From contig NC_071398.1 of the NCBI RefSeq assembly GCF_022682495.2, forward strand, positions 27,097,426 to 27,161,425: a stretch of 64,000 nucleotides of DNA. Reading direction: 5' to 3'. Origin of the DNA: Desmodus rotundus. Taxonomy: Eukaryota; Chordata; Mammalia; Chiroptera; Phyllostomidae. Of the stretch, positions 33,641 to 43,719 are shown piece after piece (within the stretch, counting starts at the first letter, position 1; every line of letters begins with the position of its first letter). The notes beneath the pieces are model-generated. The model had not been told where the DNA came from. It saw only the letters and a list, made by a program, of their open reading frames with translations, and did no database searches. The position numbers and the translations under genes were made by a program.

Positions 33641-34029
33641 TCATGATCTCTTCAATATCAGAAAAATCCACATAGTGGATTATTTTTATAATATGCTTCC
33701 CAAAACATGTAATATATTATTACAAAAGTAAACAAGTTATACACAAAATTAGAACTGACTAGTGATTAGTATGTCTAGAGACATATGGGAAAATTTTTGA
33801 AGATGGGCCAATTTATTGATTTCATTATAAGTAGAAAGTCATTTACATTAGGCTGATGATTTTTCAACTCCAGCTTGAGAGTAGATGGCATTTCAAGCAC
33901 CTTTATAGAGAGGTGCCAACTGAACCAGGTAAGACCAGAATTACCCAGGGTTGGGTTTGGAGTTAAATTCTGCTTGCACTCAGTTTTAGAGAATTCTGTG
34001 ACCTTCAATCCTGGTGCAGCTCATTCCAC
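33641..34029. other. AT-rich unique sequence
   Basis: No recognisable feature. It may be a decayed continuation of the flanking L1M. Confidence 0.35.
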
Positions 34030-34135
34030 ATTATATATAATATATATAACATGTGTGTGTGTGTGTCCAATTATCGTGTTGTACACCTTAACCTTAAACA
34101 ATGTTACATGTCAATTATATTTCAATAAAGCTGGG
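34030..34135 (+). mobile_element. LINE-1 (L1M) 3' terminus with TA/GT microsatellite
   Basis: (TA)n and (GT)n at 34030-34067, then AATTATCGTGTTGTACACCT, TTACATGTCAATTATATTTC and AATAAAG. The same terminus occurs at 42520-42590. Confidence 0.6.
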
Positions 34136-34579
34136 TGGGGAAAACATGGTGAATAACCCTGTTCAGGAAACATCCCTCATCTTCTAGAATTTAGAGTTTA
34201 GAGCCTTCCAAACCACCCAACAGAACTACTGCCTTTAGTCAGTAGCTCAGAAGCTCTTAGTTAAGAAACCGACTAAAGGTGCTCTAGGGAACAAAGAGTT
34301 AACCACCCTTTAAAAATACTTAAAAGTTTTGGGGACAGCTAGCATTGAGCTATTAAAAATTCCCATGTTCATTTTTAGCTTTAGAAGGAAATTATAGATC
34401 CCTGTTGTGTTTTTGTTCTTTGCTTTTAATGGTGTTTCTTAATTATTGGTTGGAATAAGCTATGGTTTTGAAGCTGTTATATTGGTAAGACTTTTGCAAC
34501 TGGTAGGACATTCATTAACAAAAATTAAGTCCTTTTATTTTTGTTATTAAAGGTGGTTCAACTTGAACTCTCTGTGTGA
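34136..34579. other. Unique intronic sequence
   Basis: No feature recognised. Confidence 0.4.
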
Positions 34580-35125
34580 GTGATTTAGAAACCAATCTAA
34601 GCTGGTTTAAGCAAATAAGGAAAATTAATGCCCTAATTAGCTGAAAGTCCACAGGCAGGACTAGCTCCAGGCGCGGCATGATGAAGTGACTCCAGAGCAA
34701 TCACTGGGAAACACTACTTTTCCTCCGTGGCTCAAGTCTAATTCCATCAGCACATTGGCTTCATTCTCAGACAAACACCCCTCACCCGTCCTCTGCTTGG
34801 CATGAGATGGCTCCTCTAGCTCCTGGGCTCAATGATTCCAGGTTTACACCACGGGGAAACAGAGCTTCCTTCGTTCAACCACCAAGCCCAGGTCCTGTGC
34901 CTGGACTGGTCATATACCCCTGGGTTTGCATGCACTTACTGTCTTCTTCTAATCAGGAGGGCTCATTACAAAAGCTGGCCAGAGTGGAGGGTGGGAAAAG
35001 TCAATCCATCCCAAACTACATGGGCAGAGAATAAGTGACCAGAGGTCCCCAAAGGAAAAGCAGGATGCTGCCTTCCCAGAAGAAGAGTGGTGTCCTGGTT
35101 GATCAAGACAGGCACATCCACGACA
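34580..35125 (+). mobile_element. Unassigned old LTR-like repeat, copy 2 of 3
   Basis: AAGCTGGTTTAAGCAAATAA, GGCTTCATTCTCAGACAAAC, CTACATGGGCAGAGAATAAG, GGTCCCCAAAGGAAAAGCAG with GATGCTG, and CCCAGAAGAAGAGTGGTGTC. The most complete of the three copies. Confidence 0.45.
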
Positions 35126-35384
35126 GAAGGCAATTTAAATGCAGGTGTGGTTATTTACCAACCACTGCACTCTTCTTTCTCTTGGGGTCAGGGCCACTGG
35201 GTTAGTTGTTCTGAATGGTGGCAAAAGGTAGCAAATGGTCTGTCAAATACCAAATGAAAAACCTGTGCACGTTGGGAGATAAAAGTGCAACATTGCCTGT
35301 GTTAAATCCATCAGATCGTAGTCGGATTACAATGCATAACACCAAAAGCTAAAGTGACTAAAAACGACATGAAAGAGGTGCAGC
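35126..35384. other. Unique intronic sequence
   Basis: Nothing recognised. Confidence 0.35.
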
Positions 35385-35530
35385 ACAGGTGACTCTAAAC
35401 CTCAGTTGGCATTTTTTCACCTGTAAAATGGGAACAACAATTGTGATTTAACACGCTCATTGGAATGACTAACAGCGATGATTTCTGAAAAGTACAGGAA
35501 TTCAATGCCTGGCCCATCAAATTGGCCAGT
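35385..35530 (+). mobile_element. MIR SINE fragment
   Basis: CTCAGTTGGCATTTTTTCAC with CTGTAAAATGGGAAC, then AGGAATTCAATGCCTGGCCC. Confidence 0.55.
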
Positions 35531-35865
35531 AAATGTGAGTCCCTAAATCTGCCATCTTTGTCCTAATCTCATTTCCAGGTCAGTTTCATGAGGTTGCTGT
35601 GAAATGATCTATGTGGGTATAAATATCAAGCATGCAATGTGTACCCAAACTCCAGAAATGAACATTCTGGAATGTGTCAAATGTCCACTTAAATAAGAAG
35701 AGGAAACAAATTCCATCCCCACAGCCAATTCTAGTCTATGAATGGTGATTATCTCGTTTTAGAGAGATTTCAGTAGGGAAAAGGGCTACGAATGATTAAA
35801 GATGGCTGCCCTAGATGGAGCCCGGCATAGAGGTAGCTCAAGGAACACACTTGCTACCTAAGTGA

Positions 35866-35907
35866 ATCTAAACGCCATCTTCTCTCTGTTGTGTTTTCGT
35901 CCTGTAG
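35866..35907 (+). promoter_or_regulatory. CDH13: 3' splice site of the CDH13 exon (branch region, pyrimidine tract, AG)
   Basis: A TCTAAAC branch-like sequence lies about 35 bases before the junction. It is followed by a T/C-rich run (CTTCTCTCTGTTGTGTTTTC) and then CTGTAG directly against the first codon. This is a strong, conventional U2-type acceptor. Confidence 0.85.
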
Positions 35908-36048
35908 ACTCTGGAAAATCCAAAATATGAGCTGATCATCGAGGCCCAAGATATGGCTGGACTGGATGTTGGATTAATAGGCACCGCCACAGCGACAATC
36001 CTGATCGATGACAAAAATGATCACTCACCAAAATTCACCAAGAAAGAG
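35908..36048 (+). CDS. CDH13: CDH13 internal exon: end of cadherin repeat EC2 and start of EC3
   Basis: One exon of T-cadherin, a GPI-anchored cell-surface cadherin that mediates calcium-dependent homophilic adhesion and binds LDL and multimeric adiponectin (family knowledge). The 141 bases give 47 codons with no stop, beginning [18 protein letters not shown] and ending KFTKKE. Residues 13-18 carry the A-x-D-x-x-G pattern of late cadherin strands. Residues 34-41 (DDKNDHSP) are the calcium-binding inter-repeat linker, matching D-x-N-D-N-x-P with His in place of the second Asn. The rest is the first strand of the next repeat. AG precedes base 35908 and GT follows base 36048, so both junctions are phase 0. 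The wording matches my memory of human CDH13 closely and classical cadherins only in the motifs. The exon number is probably about 8 of 14, which I cannot confirm. No other exon of the gene is visible here. Confidence 0.93.
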
Positions 36049-36054
36049 GTAAGC
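36049..36054 (+). promoter_or_regulatory. CDH13: 5' splice site of the CDH13 exon (GAG|GTAAGC)
   Basis: The exon ends in GAG and is followed by GTAAGC, close to the MAG|GTRAGT consensus. It sets the 3' border of the 141-base exon and leaves the reading frame in phase 0. Confidence 0.87.
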
Positions 36055-37610
36055 GGCTGCTGAGCGCCACCCTTGTGGTCGCAACCATGATTGCTGATCA
36101 ATATTCAATTGTGTACCATGGCCCCGGCCAGCTCTCTGATTGCAAAATCAAAACAGTCCCCTCTGGAGAAAGATGATGTTTTGCCAGAAAATTATTTCAC
36201 ATTTTTATCTTTTTTTTGTAAAGTTGAAAATACCAGAGCGTTATGAGAACAAAAGCATTGAATCTTGTTAAAGTCCATAAGAAAATAACTTTGAATGCCA
36301 AAATGCCATTCTCATAGTTTTCCTGGTGCTCTTTAGTGGTGAGTTATGGGAATCCCTTTGTGATTTTAGCATAACAATAGCTATTTTCTTCAGCGAGAAT
36401 ACACTGGGAGGCCAGACAGAACAGCTGCAAAAAGGTAAAGCAGACTTTCTTAGCAATAGCAAGGTGGCCTAGGTGCTGATAAATAGCAACCAATCTAGCT
36501 TTTCTGGGAGAGCCATTATTTATTTTGGGCTCCTGTGCTTTTATGATTATGGACCATGAGTGTTGTTTCCCATCTATTCCAAAGGAGCACATTTGGGGGT
36601 GGACTGAGTCCGCAAAATTACATTCTCAGTTGCTAAATTTGTGTCCAAACTAGGAAGGCATTGGCACTACGCATCTGATGAAAATGTGCTGAGATCATGC
36701 CTTCTTTGTGGGTTGTGGCCAGGGCCAAGGATTTGGCACCCCCCTACTGACTAAGAGCGTAGAATCAGTGATGGCAGCCCCTGGCATTGGCCAAGCCTTT
36801 GCTCTGCGTCTCCCGTCAGCACAGGCTCCCCACCTTCCACCCACTGCCTTGGCTCACTGTGTGAGGTTGGTTTTGTTAACCTTTTACCAATGAGGGAGCC
36901 TACTTCAAGCACAGAGAATCTAGATCCCTGGTCCAGGGTCCTGGGCAGAGTAAACGGCAGAAATGGAACATGAGCACGGCTCCATGTGAGCCATGCTCAT
37001 CTGCCCTAAGGCTCCCCACTCTCCCAGGTATTCAGAGAAAAGACTCCTGTCTGCCTTTGCAGTTGCCCCACCCATCTCTCAAGAGTCTGGGAGAGATGGG
37101 CCCTCTCAGCATCCTGGACCCCCAGTGACCTCTGCACCCCAGCAGCCCTGCGTGACTCATTCAGGAGGAGGAAATGCCCCACCCCTCACCTAGTCTTGGG
37201 CACTCAGGATTCCAACCTCAAAACCGCAAAGTCCACACAGTAGTTGCTATGGCTCCATTCATTCTGTTGCTCCCATGCAGCTTTCCTAGAACTGCATTGC
37301 TCAGTATTGGAGTGTTTCTCAAGGAGTGTTCCAAGAAATTTGTTCCACACGTTACACCAGTGTAGGGCAGGGGGCGTGGGGAGATTTTGGTCCAAACAGA
37401 TGTCAAACAAAGCCTACAGACCATATCTACCCCTTTTAGAGAAACATGCAGCCTTTTAAAGCTACCCAGAAGTTCCGCCTGTTCAAACTATTCCCTGTTA
37501 ATGGGCTGTTAACAAAGCCTACCTCATGGAGTTCTTGTGAATGTTAGATGAGCTGATGATGAGAAGCCTTTAGGTAGTGCTGGTCACCAAAGATTCCCCA
37601 CAGTGTTGGT
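36055..37610. other. Unique intronic sequence downstream of the CDH13 exon
   Basis: No repeat I can name with confidence. Short open frames (61-82 codons) overlap on both strands. The first 200 bases after the donor may share conservation with the exon, not tested. Confidence 0.4.
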
Positions 37611-37760
37611 GAGGAGGACCAGGTGACCAGAATGGTGGTAATTCAGGAGGTGGTAGTGAGGACAGTGGGGTAAAGGCAGTGATGAGGAAGATGGTGATGA
37701 AGAAGGTGGTGAGGAAGACAGCAGTGGCAATGTTGATCTGATAATGACAATGTTTCTAAA
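37611..37760. repeat. Purine-rich GTG/GAT/GAA imperfect triplet tract
   Basis: Units such as GGTGGTGAGGAAGA, GATGGTGATGAAGAAGG and GGTGGTAGTGAGGA recur. On the minus strand this gives a low-complexity Ser/Pro-rich open frame that is not a gene. Confidence 0.65.
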
Positions 37761-40401
37761 ATTTAAGCAGCCAACTGGCATTCTTATCTAAAGAGGGGGG
37801 TATCTCCCCTCCATGTTGAAAGTGAAGTCTTTCTTTAAAGTAATCCTGTTCCTTTAAAGTAATCTGTGAACCTGCTCGAGTACTTCAAAGTACACGGTTA
37901 GAACACTAGACTTCTGAGGGAGAAGGAATTCTGGAGGAGAGATGGCAGAATCTGTAAAATGCATCACTTTGAAGAAAGCAAAAAATTTTAAAAAATTTTT
38001 TTAAATGCCCAAGAGAAACCTAGTAGAAGGAGAAGGAGAACTGAGGAGGATTCAGCCCAGGTTGGAATCTCTAGGATGTGGAAGATCGAAACAACGGGAT
38101 GAACTAGGAACAGAGGGGACATATGGAGCTAATGATCTTGAAGTTAAAATAGTTTTTGGAGATGAAGGTCAAGGCGCAGTTATTCTAGAGTGGACACAGT
38201 GGCCATTTGGGGTTGAGGGTGTCTAGGAAGCTTTGCCAAAAGGTGTTGTCTCCTATCAGTTTCTACATATATTATATTAGGATATTTCTAAGGAAATATA
38301 TAGGAATATTTGGTTGTTGTCTTTTTTAAAATTCTATTTGACATGATTTTCCATCTCTAGAGAAAAACAGTTTTAAAATGTTTCAAATATCAGTTTCAAA
38401 GAGCAGTTATGGTTGGCTTCAAATGACAGAGACTGGACATAATGCTCTGTTAGAGGACTCGGGGGCCAGTGTCTCTACATGAACATCTGCTGGTAGACAG
38501 TTCCAGGTCACTATGGTAACAACATGACATTATCAGTTTCCCAGATTCTTCTGATCTTTCTTGTCTGCCTTCTCCAAGGCTGCCTCATGGTCCAATAGGG
38601 TCACTGCAGCACCAGCCATCATGTCCATATAACAAGAAGGATGAAGCAAGGTGAGAAGGGCAAAGAAGGACCTGTCTCCAAGTAAATGTGATTTTAAAAG
38701 CTTTCCCTGAAACTCAAAGTACTTCTGCTCGCATCTCCTTAGCCACCCTTATCTGTAAGGGAGACTGAGAAATAACTCCTCCAGCTATTATTAGTTGGCA
38801 TGTGGGAGCCCTTGATAATATTGGGGTTATTACTTAGGAAGGAGATGTTTTAAAGGTTATTTTAAAAAGAATTCTTGGTGCAAGGTACACCCATTTGTTG
38901 TTCCCTTTGTGTTTACTGAAACCGACTGTGAGCTTGCTGAGAAGCAAGGCCCATACCTCTCATTCCCTGTTGCATTCCCAGTGGACGCTCAAAGATTCAG
39001 TATTTTCCGAATGTTTCCCAGAGACATTTTTAACTTGGGAATGGTGTCTCTGACTATGATGAACCAAGGTCCTACTTAATATTGCTACTGGTATGTGGAA
39101 ATCAATTTTTAGTCACTGACTTTCAAAAAAGATGGGGAGTAGAAGAATTAGTTTCCCTATGGAGAGAGAGTCTTCTGTGAGTTTTTCTAATAGTTTTTGG
39201 CACAGGACTTTAAGTAAATGTTAGTTTTGACTTTTCTAAATTACGTATTTTGAAATGACCATAGGAAATCTAGTTAAACTCTCCAAACCCAGAGTTTGAA
39301 TTATAGCTGAGAATCTCAGTCCTATTTAGAGCAAATGACTTGTCCATTCCTCTCTCTAAAATTTTTGTAAAAAACTTTTTATTTGTGCCTAGAACATAGT
39401 TGATACTCAACAAATATTAACTCGTATTTTCATATAAACCTTAGATCACGAGGATTAATAAATTCCCTATTAATTTTTTAAAATATGTTTTTAAAATATG
39501 ATTTTAAGATTTTTTTTAAACATTGAGGTTTAATAACTTCTTCATTTTCATTTCTTCATTTATTCATCAATTGATTTTTCAGATGTTACTTTAAAATAGC
39601 AACCAGTAATTTAGACTTAATAATTTAGGATTATTCTTTTGCCATTTGATGAATTCTTTCTAAGGTAAAAGGTTCAGTGCTTGAGCTATAACATTATAAT
39701 ACCTGTAATAAAAATGGCATAAAACTTAAAGGCCCTGTCCCGCAGCCAGAAGGTGAGAGGAGAGTGGGTAAATGCCTCAGTTTTCACGAAGGGTGGAGGT
39801 GAATGGCGCAGCTGAACCTGAGCCACTGGCAGGTACTTGTATTAGGTTACCCGGTGGGCACTGCAGTCCCACCTCCAATTCCTAAAAGCCAGGGGGTCAG
39901 GTCTTCAAGAACTTGATGCCTCAGGAATCTTATTTATATTTCAACTAATAACTTTTAGAATAGAATATTTTATTAGTTAACTGCCTGATTCGCCCTGTAA
40001 CAGTTTTTCTCTTACATGTTTGACTGCCAACTCCATGGTCTCTTCTCTATATAATAATAACGTAGCACCTTTTTCTACAGAGAAAGAACAAAAAGCCTAG
40101 TCTTTCCCTAGCAGAGTGATGGGAACTTGCTCTGTATTACTGAGAGTTTGGAAACATTTTTTTTCACCTTAACAACACATTTCATTATTGAAAAACTCAT
40201 ATAAATTTGACAACTGTTGTTAAATTTGAGAAAACATCGAGTTTCACATATATATGAGCTATGCCCTTTCAAATATTCTTGTGTAAAGACTAACATTTAA
40301 ATTGAAGATACTTGTTAACCATGCCATTCACATCCTTGTTTTGAGGCTCATTAAGAGTTTTATGTTATCTTTATTGATTTAGTATGGCAGGTGAAAGTGT
40401 A
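37761..40401. other. Unique intronic sequence, AT-rich toward the right
   Basis: No named repeat over 2.6 kb. A short palindromic A/T block lies at 37979-38004. An open frame of 73 codons at 38005-38226 has no domain. From about 39350 the sequence is strongly AT-rich. Confidence 0.4.
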
Positions 40402-40417
40402 AGAAATTTAAATCTTT
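40402..40417. repeat. Target-site duplication, left copy, of the HAL1-like element
   Basis: AGAAATTTAAATCTTT, identical to 42276-42291. Confidence 0.93.
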
Positions 40418-40441
40418 TGTTTTGTTTTGTTTTGTTTTGTT
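40418..40441 (-). repeat. (CAAAA)n tail of the HAL1-like element
   Basis: Seen as repeated TTTTG on the plus strand, continuing into an A/T-rich stretch before the poly(A) signal. Confidence 0.8.
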
Positions 40442-40460
40442 TTTATTTTTAAAAAATATA

Positions 40461-40466
40461 TTTATT
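40461..40466 (-). terminator. Poly(A) signal AATAAA of the HAL1-like element
   Basis: TTTATT on the plus strand, within AATCAATAAATATATT on the minus strand, just before the A-rich tail. Confidence 0.8.
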
Positions 40467-40818
40467 GATTATGCTATTACAGTTGTCCCATTTCCCCCCA
40501 CACTCCACTCCATCCTGCCCACCCCCCTCCCTCCCATATTCCCCCCCCATAGTTCATGTCCATGGGTCATACTTATAAGTTCTTTGGCTTCTACATTTCC
40601 TACACTATTTTTACCCTTCCCCTGTCTATTTTCCACCTATCATCTATGCTACTTATTCTCTGTACCTTTACCCCCCTCTCCCCCTCCCACTCCCTTATTG
40701 ACAACCCTCATGCTCTAGTTGTTTGCCTAGTTTGCTCTCGTTTTTGTTTTATGTGTGGTCGTTAATAACTGTGAGTTTGCTGTCATTTTTACTGTTCCTA
40801 TTTTTGATCTTCTTTTTC

Positions 40819-41513
40819 TTAGGTAACTCCCTTTAACATTTCATATAATAAGGGCATGGTGATGATGAGCTTCTTTAACTTGACCTTATCTGAGAAGCAC
40901 TTTATCTTCCCTTCCATTCTAAATGATAGCTTTGCTGGATACAGTAATCTTGGATGTAGGTCCTTGCGTTTAATCTTGGGTAATGTAATTATGATGTGCC
41001 TTGTTGTGTTCCTCCTTGGGTCCAGCTTTTTTGGGACTCTCTGAGCTTCCTGGACTTCCCAGAAGTCTATTTCCTTTGCCAGATTGGGGAAGTTCTCCAT
41101 TATTTGTTCAAATAAGTTTTCAATTTTTTGTTCTTCCTCTTCTCCTTCTGGCACCCCTATAATTCGGATGTTGAAACGTTTCAAGGTGTTCTGGAGGTTC
41201 CTAAGCCTCTCCTCATTTTTCCAAGTTCTTGTTTCTTCATTCTTTTCTGGTTGGATGTTTGTTTCTTCCTTCTGGTCCAAACCATTGATTTGAGTCCCAG
41301 TTTCCTTCGCATCACTATTGGTTCCTGTACATTTTCCTTTGTTTCTCTTAGCATAGGCTTCATTTTTTCATCTGTTTTTCGAACAGATTCAACCAAGTCT
41401 GTGAGCATATTGATAACCAGTGCTTTGAACTGTGCATCTGATAGGTTGGCTATCTCTTCGTCGCTTAGTTGTATTTTTTCTGGAGCTTTGAAGTGTTCTG
41501 TCATTTGGGCCAT
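40819..41513 (-). pseudogene. LINE-1/HAL1 ORF1 (RNA-binding chaperone), frameshifted
   Basis: ORF1p is a trimeric RNA-binding protein that packages LINE-1 RNA. The start reads MAQMTEHFKAPEKIQLSDEE after an A-rich leader. The first frame covers about 72 codons, then one frameshift near 41292-41300 moves the reading to the frame that contains INGLDQKEETNIQPEK, the RRM-type block NIRIIGVPEGEEEEQ and NLFEQIMENFPNLAKEIDF, and the C-terminal LLYPAKLSFRMEGKIKCF. Total is about 231 codons against roughly 300-340 for usual ORF1. A segment of about 45 residues normally lying between KLPK-I-K and the LLYPAKLSF block is missing, in frame. The long antisense open frame at 41128-41994 is a shadow of this and the 5' UTR. 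Confidence 0.88.
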
Positions 41514-42275
41514 TTTTTGTTTGTTTGTTTGTTTGTCTTGGCGCGTCTGTTACTTTAAGGGGCGGATCCTTAGGTGTTCACCAGAGCGGGGTAATGCTGG
41601 TCGCTGCGCTGTGATGCTGTATGTGGGGGAGGGGTCGAGTGGGAGCAATGGTGCCCGCCTCACTCTCCTCCGGATTTCAATCTTTCACTCAGATACTCAC
41701 AATCAAACTGGGCCACTCTGGTGCTGGTTCCCGAGTAAGTGGGCCTGTGCACACTCTAGGCCCCTGTGGGTCTCTCCAACAACCTCTCCTGTGAGGCTGG
41801 GAGTCTCTCCTGCTGCCGCCCCAACCCCCAGGGGCGCTTTCAATCAGAGGTTTGAGGCTTTATTTCCCCGAGCTGGAGCCCTGGGTTGCGTGATCTGCTT
41901 CGCTGCCCGCCGTTCCTCCGGTTTATCTGTGGGCGAATGTGGTGCCGCAGGGTGCTACCCGCCGCTCTGCCTGCCCCACTCTCCACCACTCTGAGTCCGG
42001 CCCTCTGGGTTTATCTGTGCAAATGTGGGGCCGCAGGGTCTGCTAGTGCTCGGACTGCCTGCGCCATTTGTCCCACACTCCGCCAGTCTCAGTCCCGCCA
42101 CAGCCACGCGAGTCCTCTCCACCCCGGTGCCCGTCTCCGCCCCTCCTACCAGTCTGGATGAATGTTTATTTTCTATTTCCTTGGTGTTGGTCCCCCTTGC
42201 TGTTCAATTCTCTGTCAGTTCTGGTTGTGCGAGGAGGCGCAGTGTGTCTACCTATGCTGCCATCTTGGTTCCTCC
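41514..42275 (-). promoter_or_regulatory. 5' UTR / internal promoter of the HAL1-like element
   Basis: GC- and CpG-rich, unlike the flanking intron. The minus-strand 5' end contains CAAGATGGC, the YY1-binding core that sets start-site use in LINE-1 promoters. Two partial tandem monomers, each with GTTTATCTGTG and GCCGCAGGGT (plus strand starts 41921 and 42009), lie 88 bases apart. A (CAAA)n stretch precedes the ORF1 ATG. Confidence 0.75.
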
Positions 42276-42291
42276 AGAAATTTAAATCTTT
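42276..42291. repeat. Target-site duplication, right copy, of the HAL1-like element
   Basis: AGAAATTTAAATCTTT, directly against the 5' end of the element. Confidence 0.93.
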
Positions 42292-42474
42292 ACCAATGTG
42301 CTTATTATGATTCACTTCTCTTCATCAATAGGTTTATGAGTATCAAACAGTCAAGGAGCTATTTTATTCCTCATGTTAGAAATTTTTCCTCTTAGTGAAT
42401 TATCTGCTACAGAATGTCAGGATTACATGCATTTATTTCATTCCTTAATTTTATCACTTTTGCTTCATATTCCA

Positions 42475-42511
42475 TTAATTTTTAATAACAGCTTTATTAA
42501 GATATAATTCA
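42475..42511 (-). mobile_element. Old L1ME 3' terminus, split by a nested insertion
   Basis: TAACAGCTTTATTAAGATAT followed by AATTCA is the standard reverse L1ME 3' end. It continues at 42950 after the nested LINE-1. Confidence 0.7.
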
Positions 42512-42936
42512 ATGCTCAATCATGGTGTTGTACACCTGAAAATAACACAATATTGTATGTCAACTGTAATTGAAAAATAAATTTTAAAAAAATTTTAAAG
42601 GGAAGAAAATGCAGCTTAGAGAACAGTTGCACAGTTTGATTCTATTTTGTAAAATATACATATACCTGTAGATACTAGACATGGCAATAGATTTGCCTGA
42701 GGAACATTCTAGAAGGATATAAATCAAAATGCTAATAAACGTTATAACTCGGTGTAACTCAGGAAGAAAAAAAAAGAATTTTTTTCTTTATGCTTGTTTT
42801 TCTTACTTTTCTACAATGATTACATTTAACTTATAAATAGAAAAAGAAATCTACAACTCCAAGGTCCCATTGAAGCTGCAAAATATAACTTCCATTTGCT
42901 CTACACATTTTTAAATAAATAAATAAGGCAGAAAAA
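42512..42936 (+). mobile_element. LINE-1 (L1M type) 3' end nested in older L1ME, with 13-bp duplication
   Basis: A 425-bp insertion between two copies of AAGATATAATTCA (42499-42511 and 42937-42949). It includes a terminus GTTGTACACCTGAAAATAAC and ATTGTATGTCAACTGTAATT with AATAAA at the start, then more sequence to an A-rich end at 42913-42936. Confidence 0.7.
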
Positions 42937-43440
42937 AAGATATAATTCACATGCCATAAAGTTCACCCTTTAAAATGTACCATTCATTGTTAGTACATTC
43001 ACAAAGTTGTGCGACGACCCCTACTCTCTGATTTCAGAACATTTTTGGGCCCACAGCCCCCATGCCCACTAGCAGTCACTCTTCAGCCCCTTTCTCCACA
43101 GCCCCTCGTAGCACTACTTGTTCGGGGCTCCAGGGATCTGGCTGATTCTGGGCATTTCGTATAAATGGCGTCATCCAGTCTGTGACCTTTTGTGACTGGC
43201 TTCCTTTCACTTAGCATAATGTTTTCAAGTTTCCTCAATGTTGTAGCGTTTATCAGAACTTCATTTTGTTATGGCTAAGAAATACTTTATTATATGGATA
43301 TACCACTATTTGTTTACCCGTTCATCCACTGATGGACATTTGGACTGTTTCAACCTTTTAGCGATTGTACATAGTGCTGCTGTGAACATTCACATACAAT
43401 CCACTGAGGTTTCATCTGTGTAAATTTTCTGTCAGTTCCG
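42937..43440 (-). mobile_element. Old L1ME 3' end, main part
   Basis: ATAATTCACATGCCATAAAG, CCTTTTGTGACTGGCTTCC, CTTAGCATAATGTTTTCAAG, then CCACTGATGGACATTTGGAC and GTGCTGCTGTGAACATTC in the classic reverse order. Confidence 0.8.
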
Positions 43441-43719
43441 TAACAGTTAGAATGAAATACCCATAACATCACTCCAAATTAGGAATCTATAAAAAAGTTC
43501 CTCCCTTGTTTTATTGAAACATTTCAAAATATCTAAATTTCAATTAATATGGCTTACTCAAGATGTACTGACTTCTTTTTAATAAACATAACACTTCCAT
43601 ACAAAAAAGCACACTAATACTGAGTGATTTTATTCTCAAGTCAAACATGAAACCCAAATCAAGAAGTAGAAGTTGATCAGCACCTCAGAAGCTTCCTAAA
43701 ACCCCGCCCAGCCACCACT

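Larger units (their letters stand above)
1..35907 (+). other. CDH13: CDH13 intron upstream of the exon (3' part)
   Basis: No further splice-flanked coding exon could be recognised on either strand. The open frames here are short, or are fragments or antisense of LINE-1. The region holds the repeats and candidate elements listed separately. Assignment as intron follows from the single exon and the known large intron sizes of CDH13. An unrelated nested gene is not excluded but none is visible. Confidence 0.8.
40418..42275 (-). mobile_element. Full-length half-LINE-1 (HAL1-like) retrotransposon
   Basis: A 1,858-bp insertion on the minus strand with a perfect 16-bp target-site duplication. In order on the minus strand: a 5' end GGAGGAACCAAGATGGCAGC, a GC-rich 5' UTR/promoter of about 760 bp, one ORF1 (41513 to 40819, broken by one frameshift), then directly a LINE-1 type 3' UTR of about 350 bp, AATAAA at 40461-40466, and an A-rich tail ending in (CAAAA)n. 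There is no ORF2, so it depended on enzymes from other LINE-1 copies. This is the architecture of HAL1 elements, reported from several mammals including bats. The perfect duplication shows it is young. It could also be an ordinary LINE-1 that lost ORF2 before retrotransposing. Confidence 0.9.

Noticed and set aside
36885..36990. Possible reverse MIR
   Set aside because: Only a few short matches (AGGGAGCCTACTTCAAGCAC). Too weak to list as a feature.
37584..37781. Ser/Pro-rich minus-strand frame
   Set aside because: A product of the purine-rich triplet tract.
41128..41994. 288-codon + strand open frame
   Set aside because: Antisense of the half-LINE-1 ORF1 and its CpG-rich 5' UTR. The minus strand carries the recognisable protein.
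41580..42275. CpG island marking a host gene promoter
   Set aside because: The CpG-rich DNA is inside the half-LINE-1 insertion and ends exactly at its 5' terminus.
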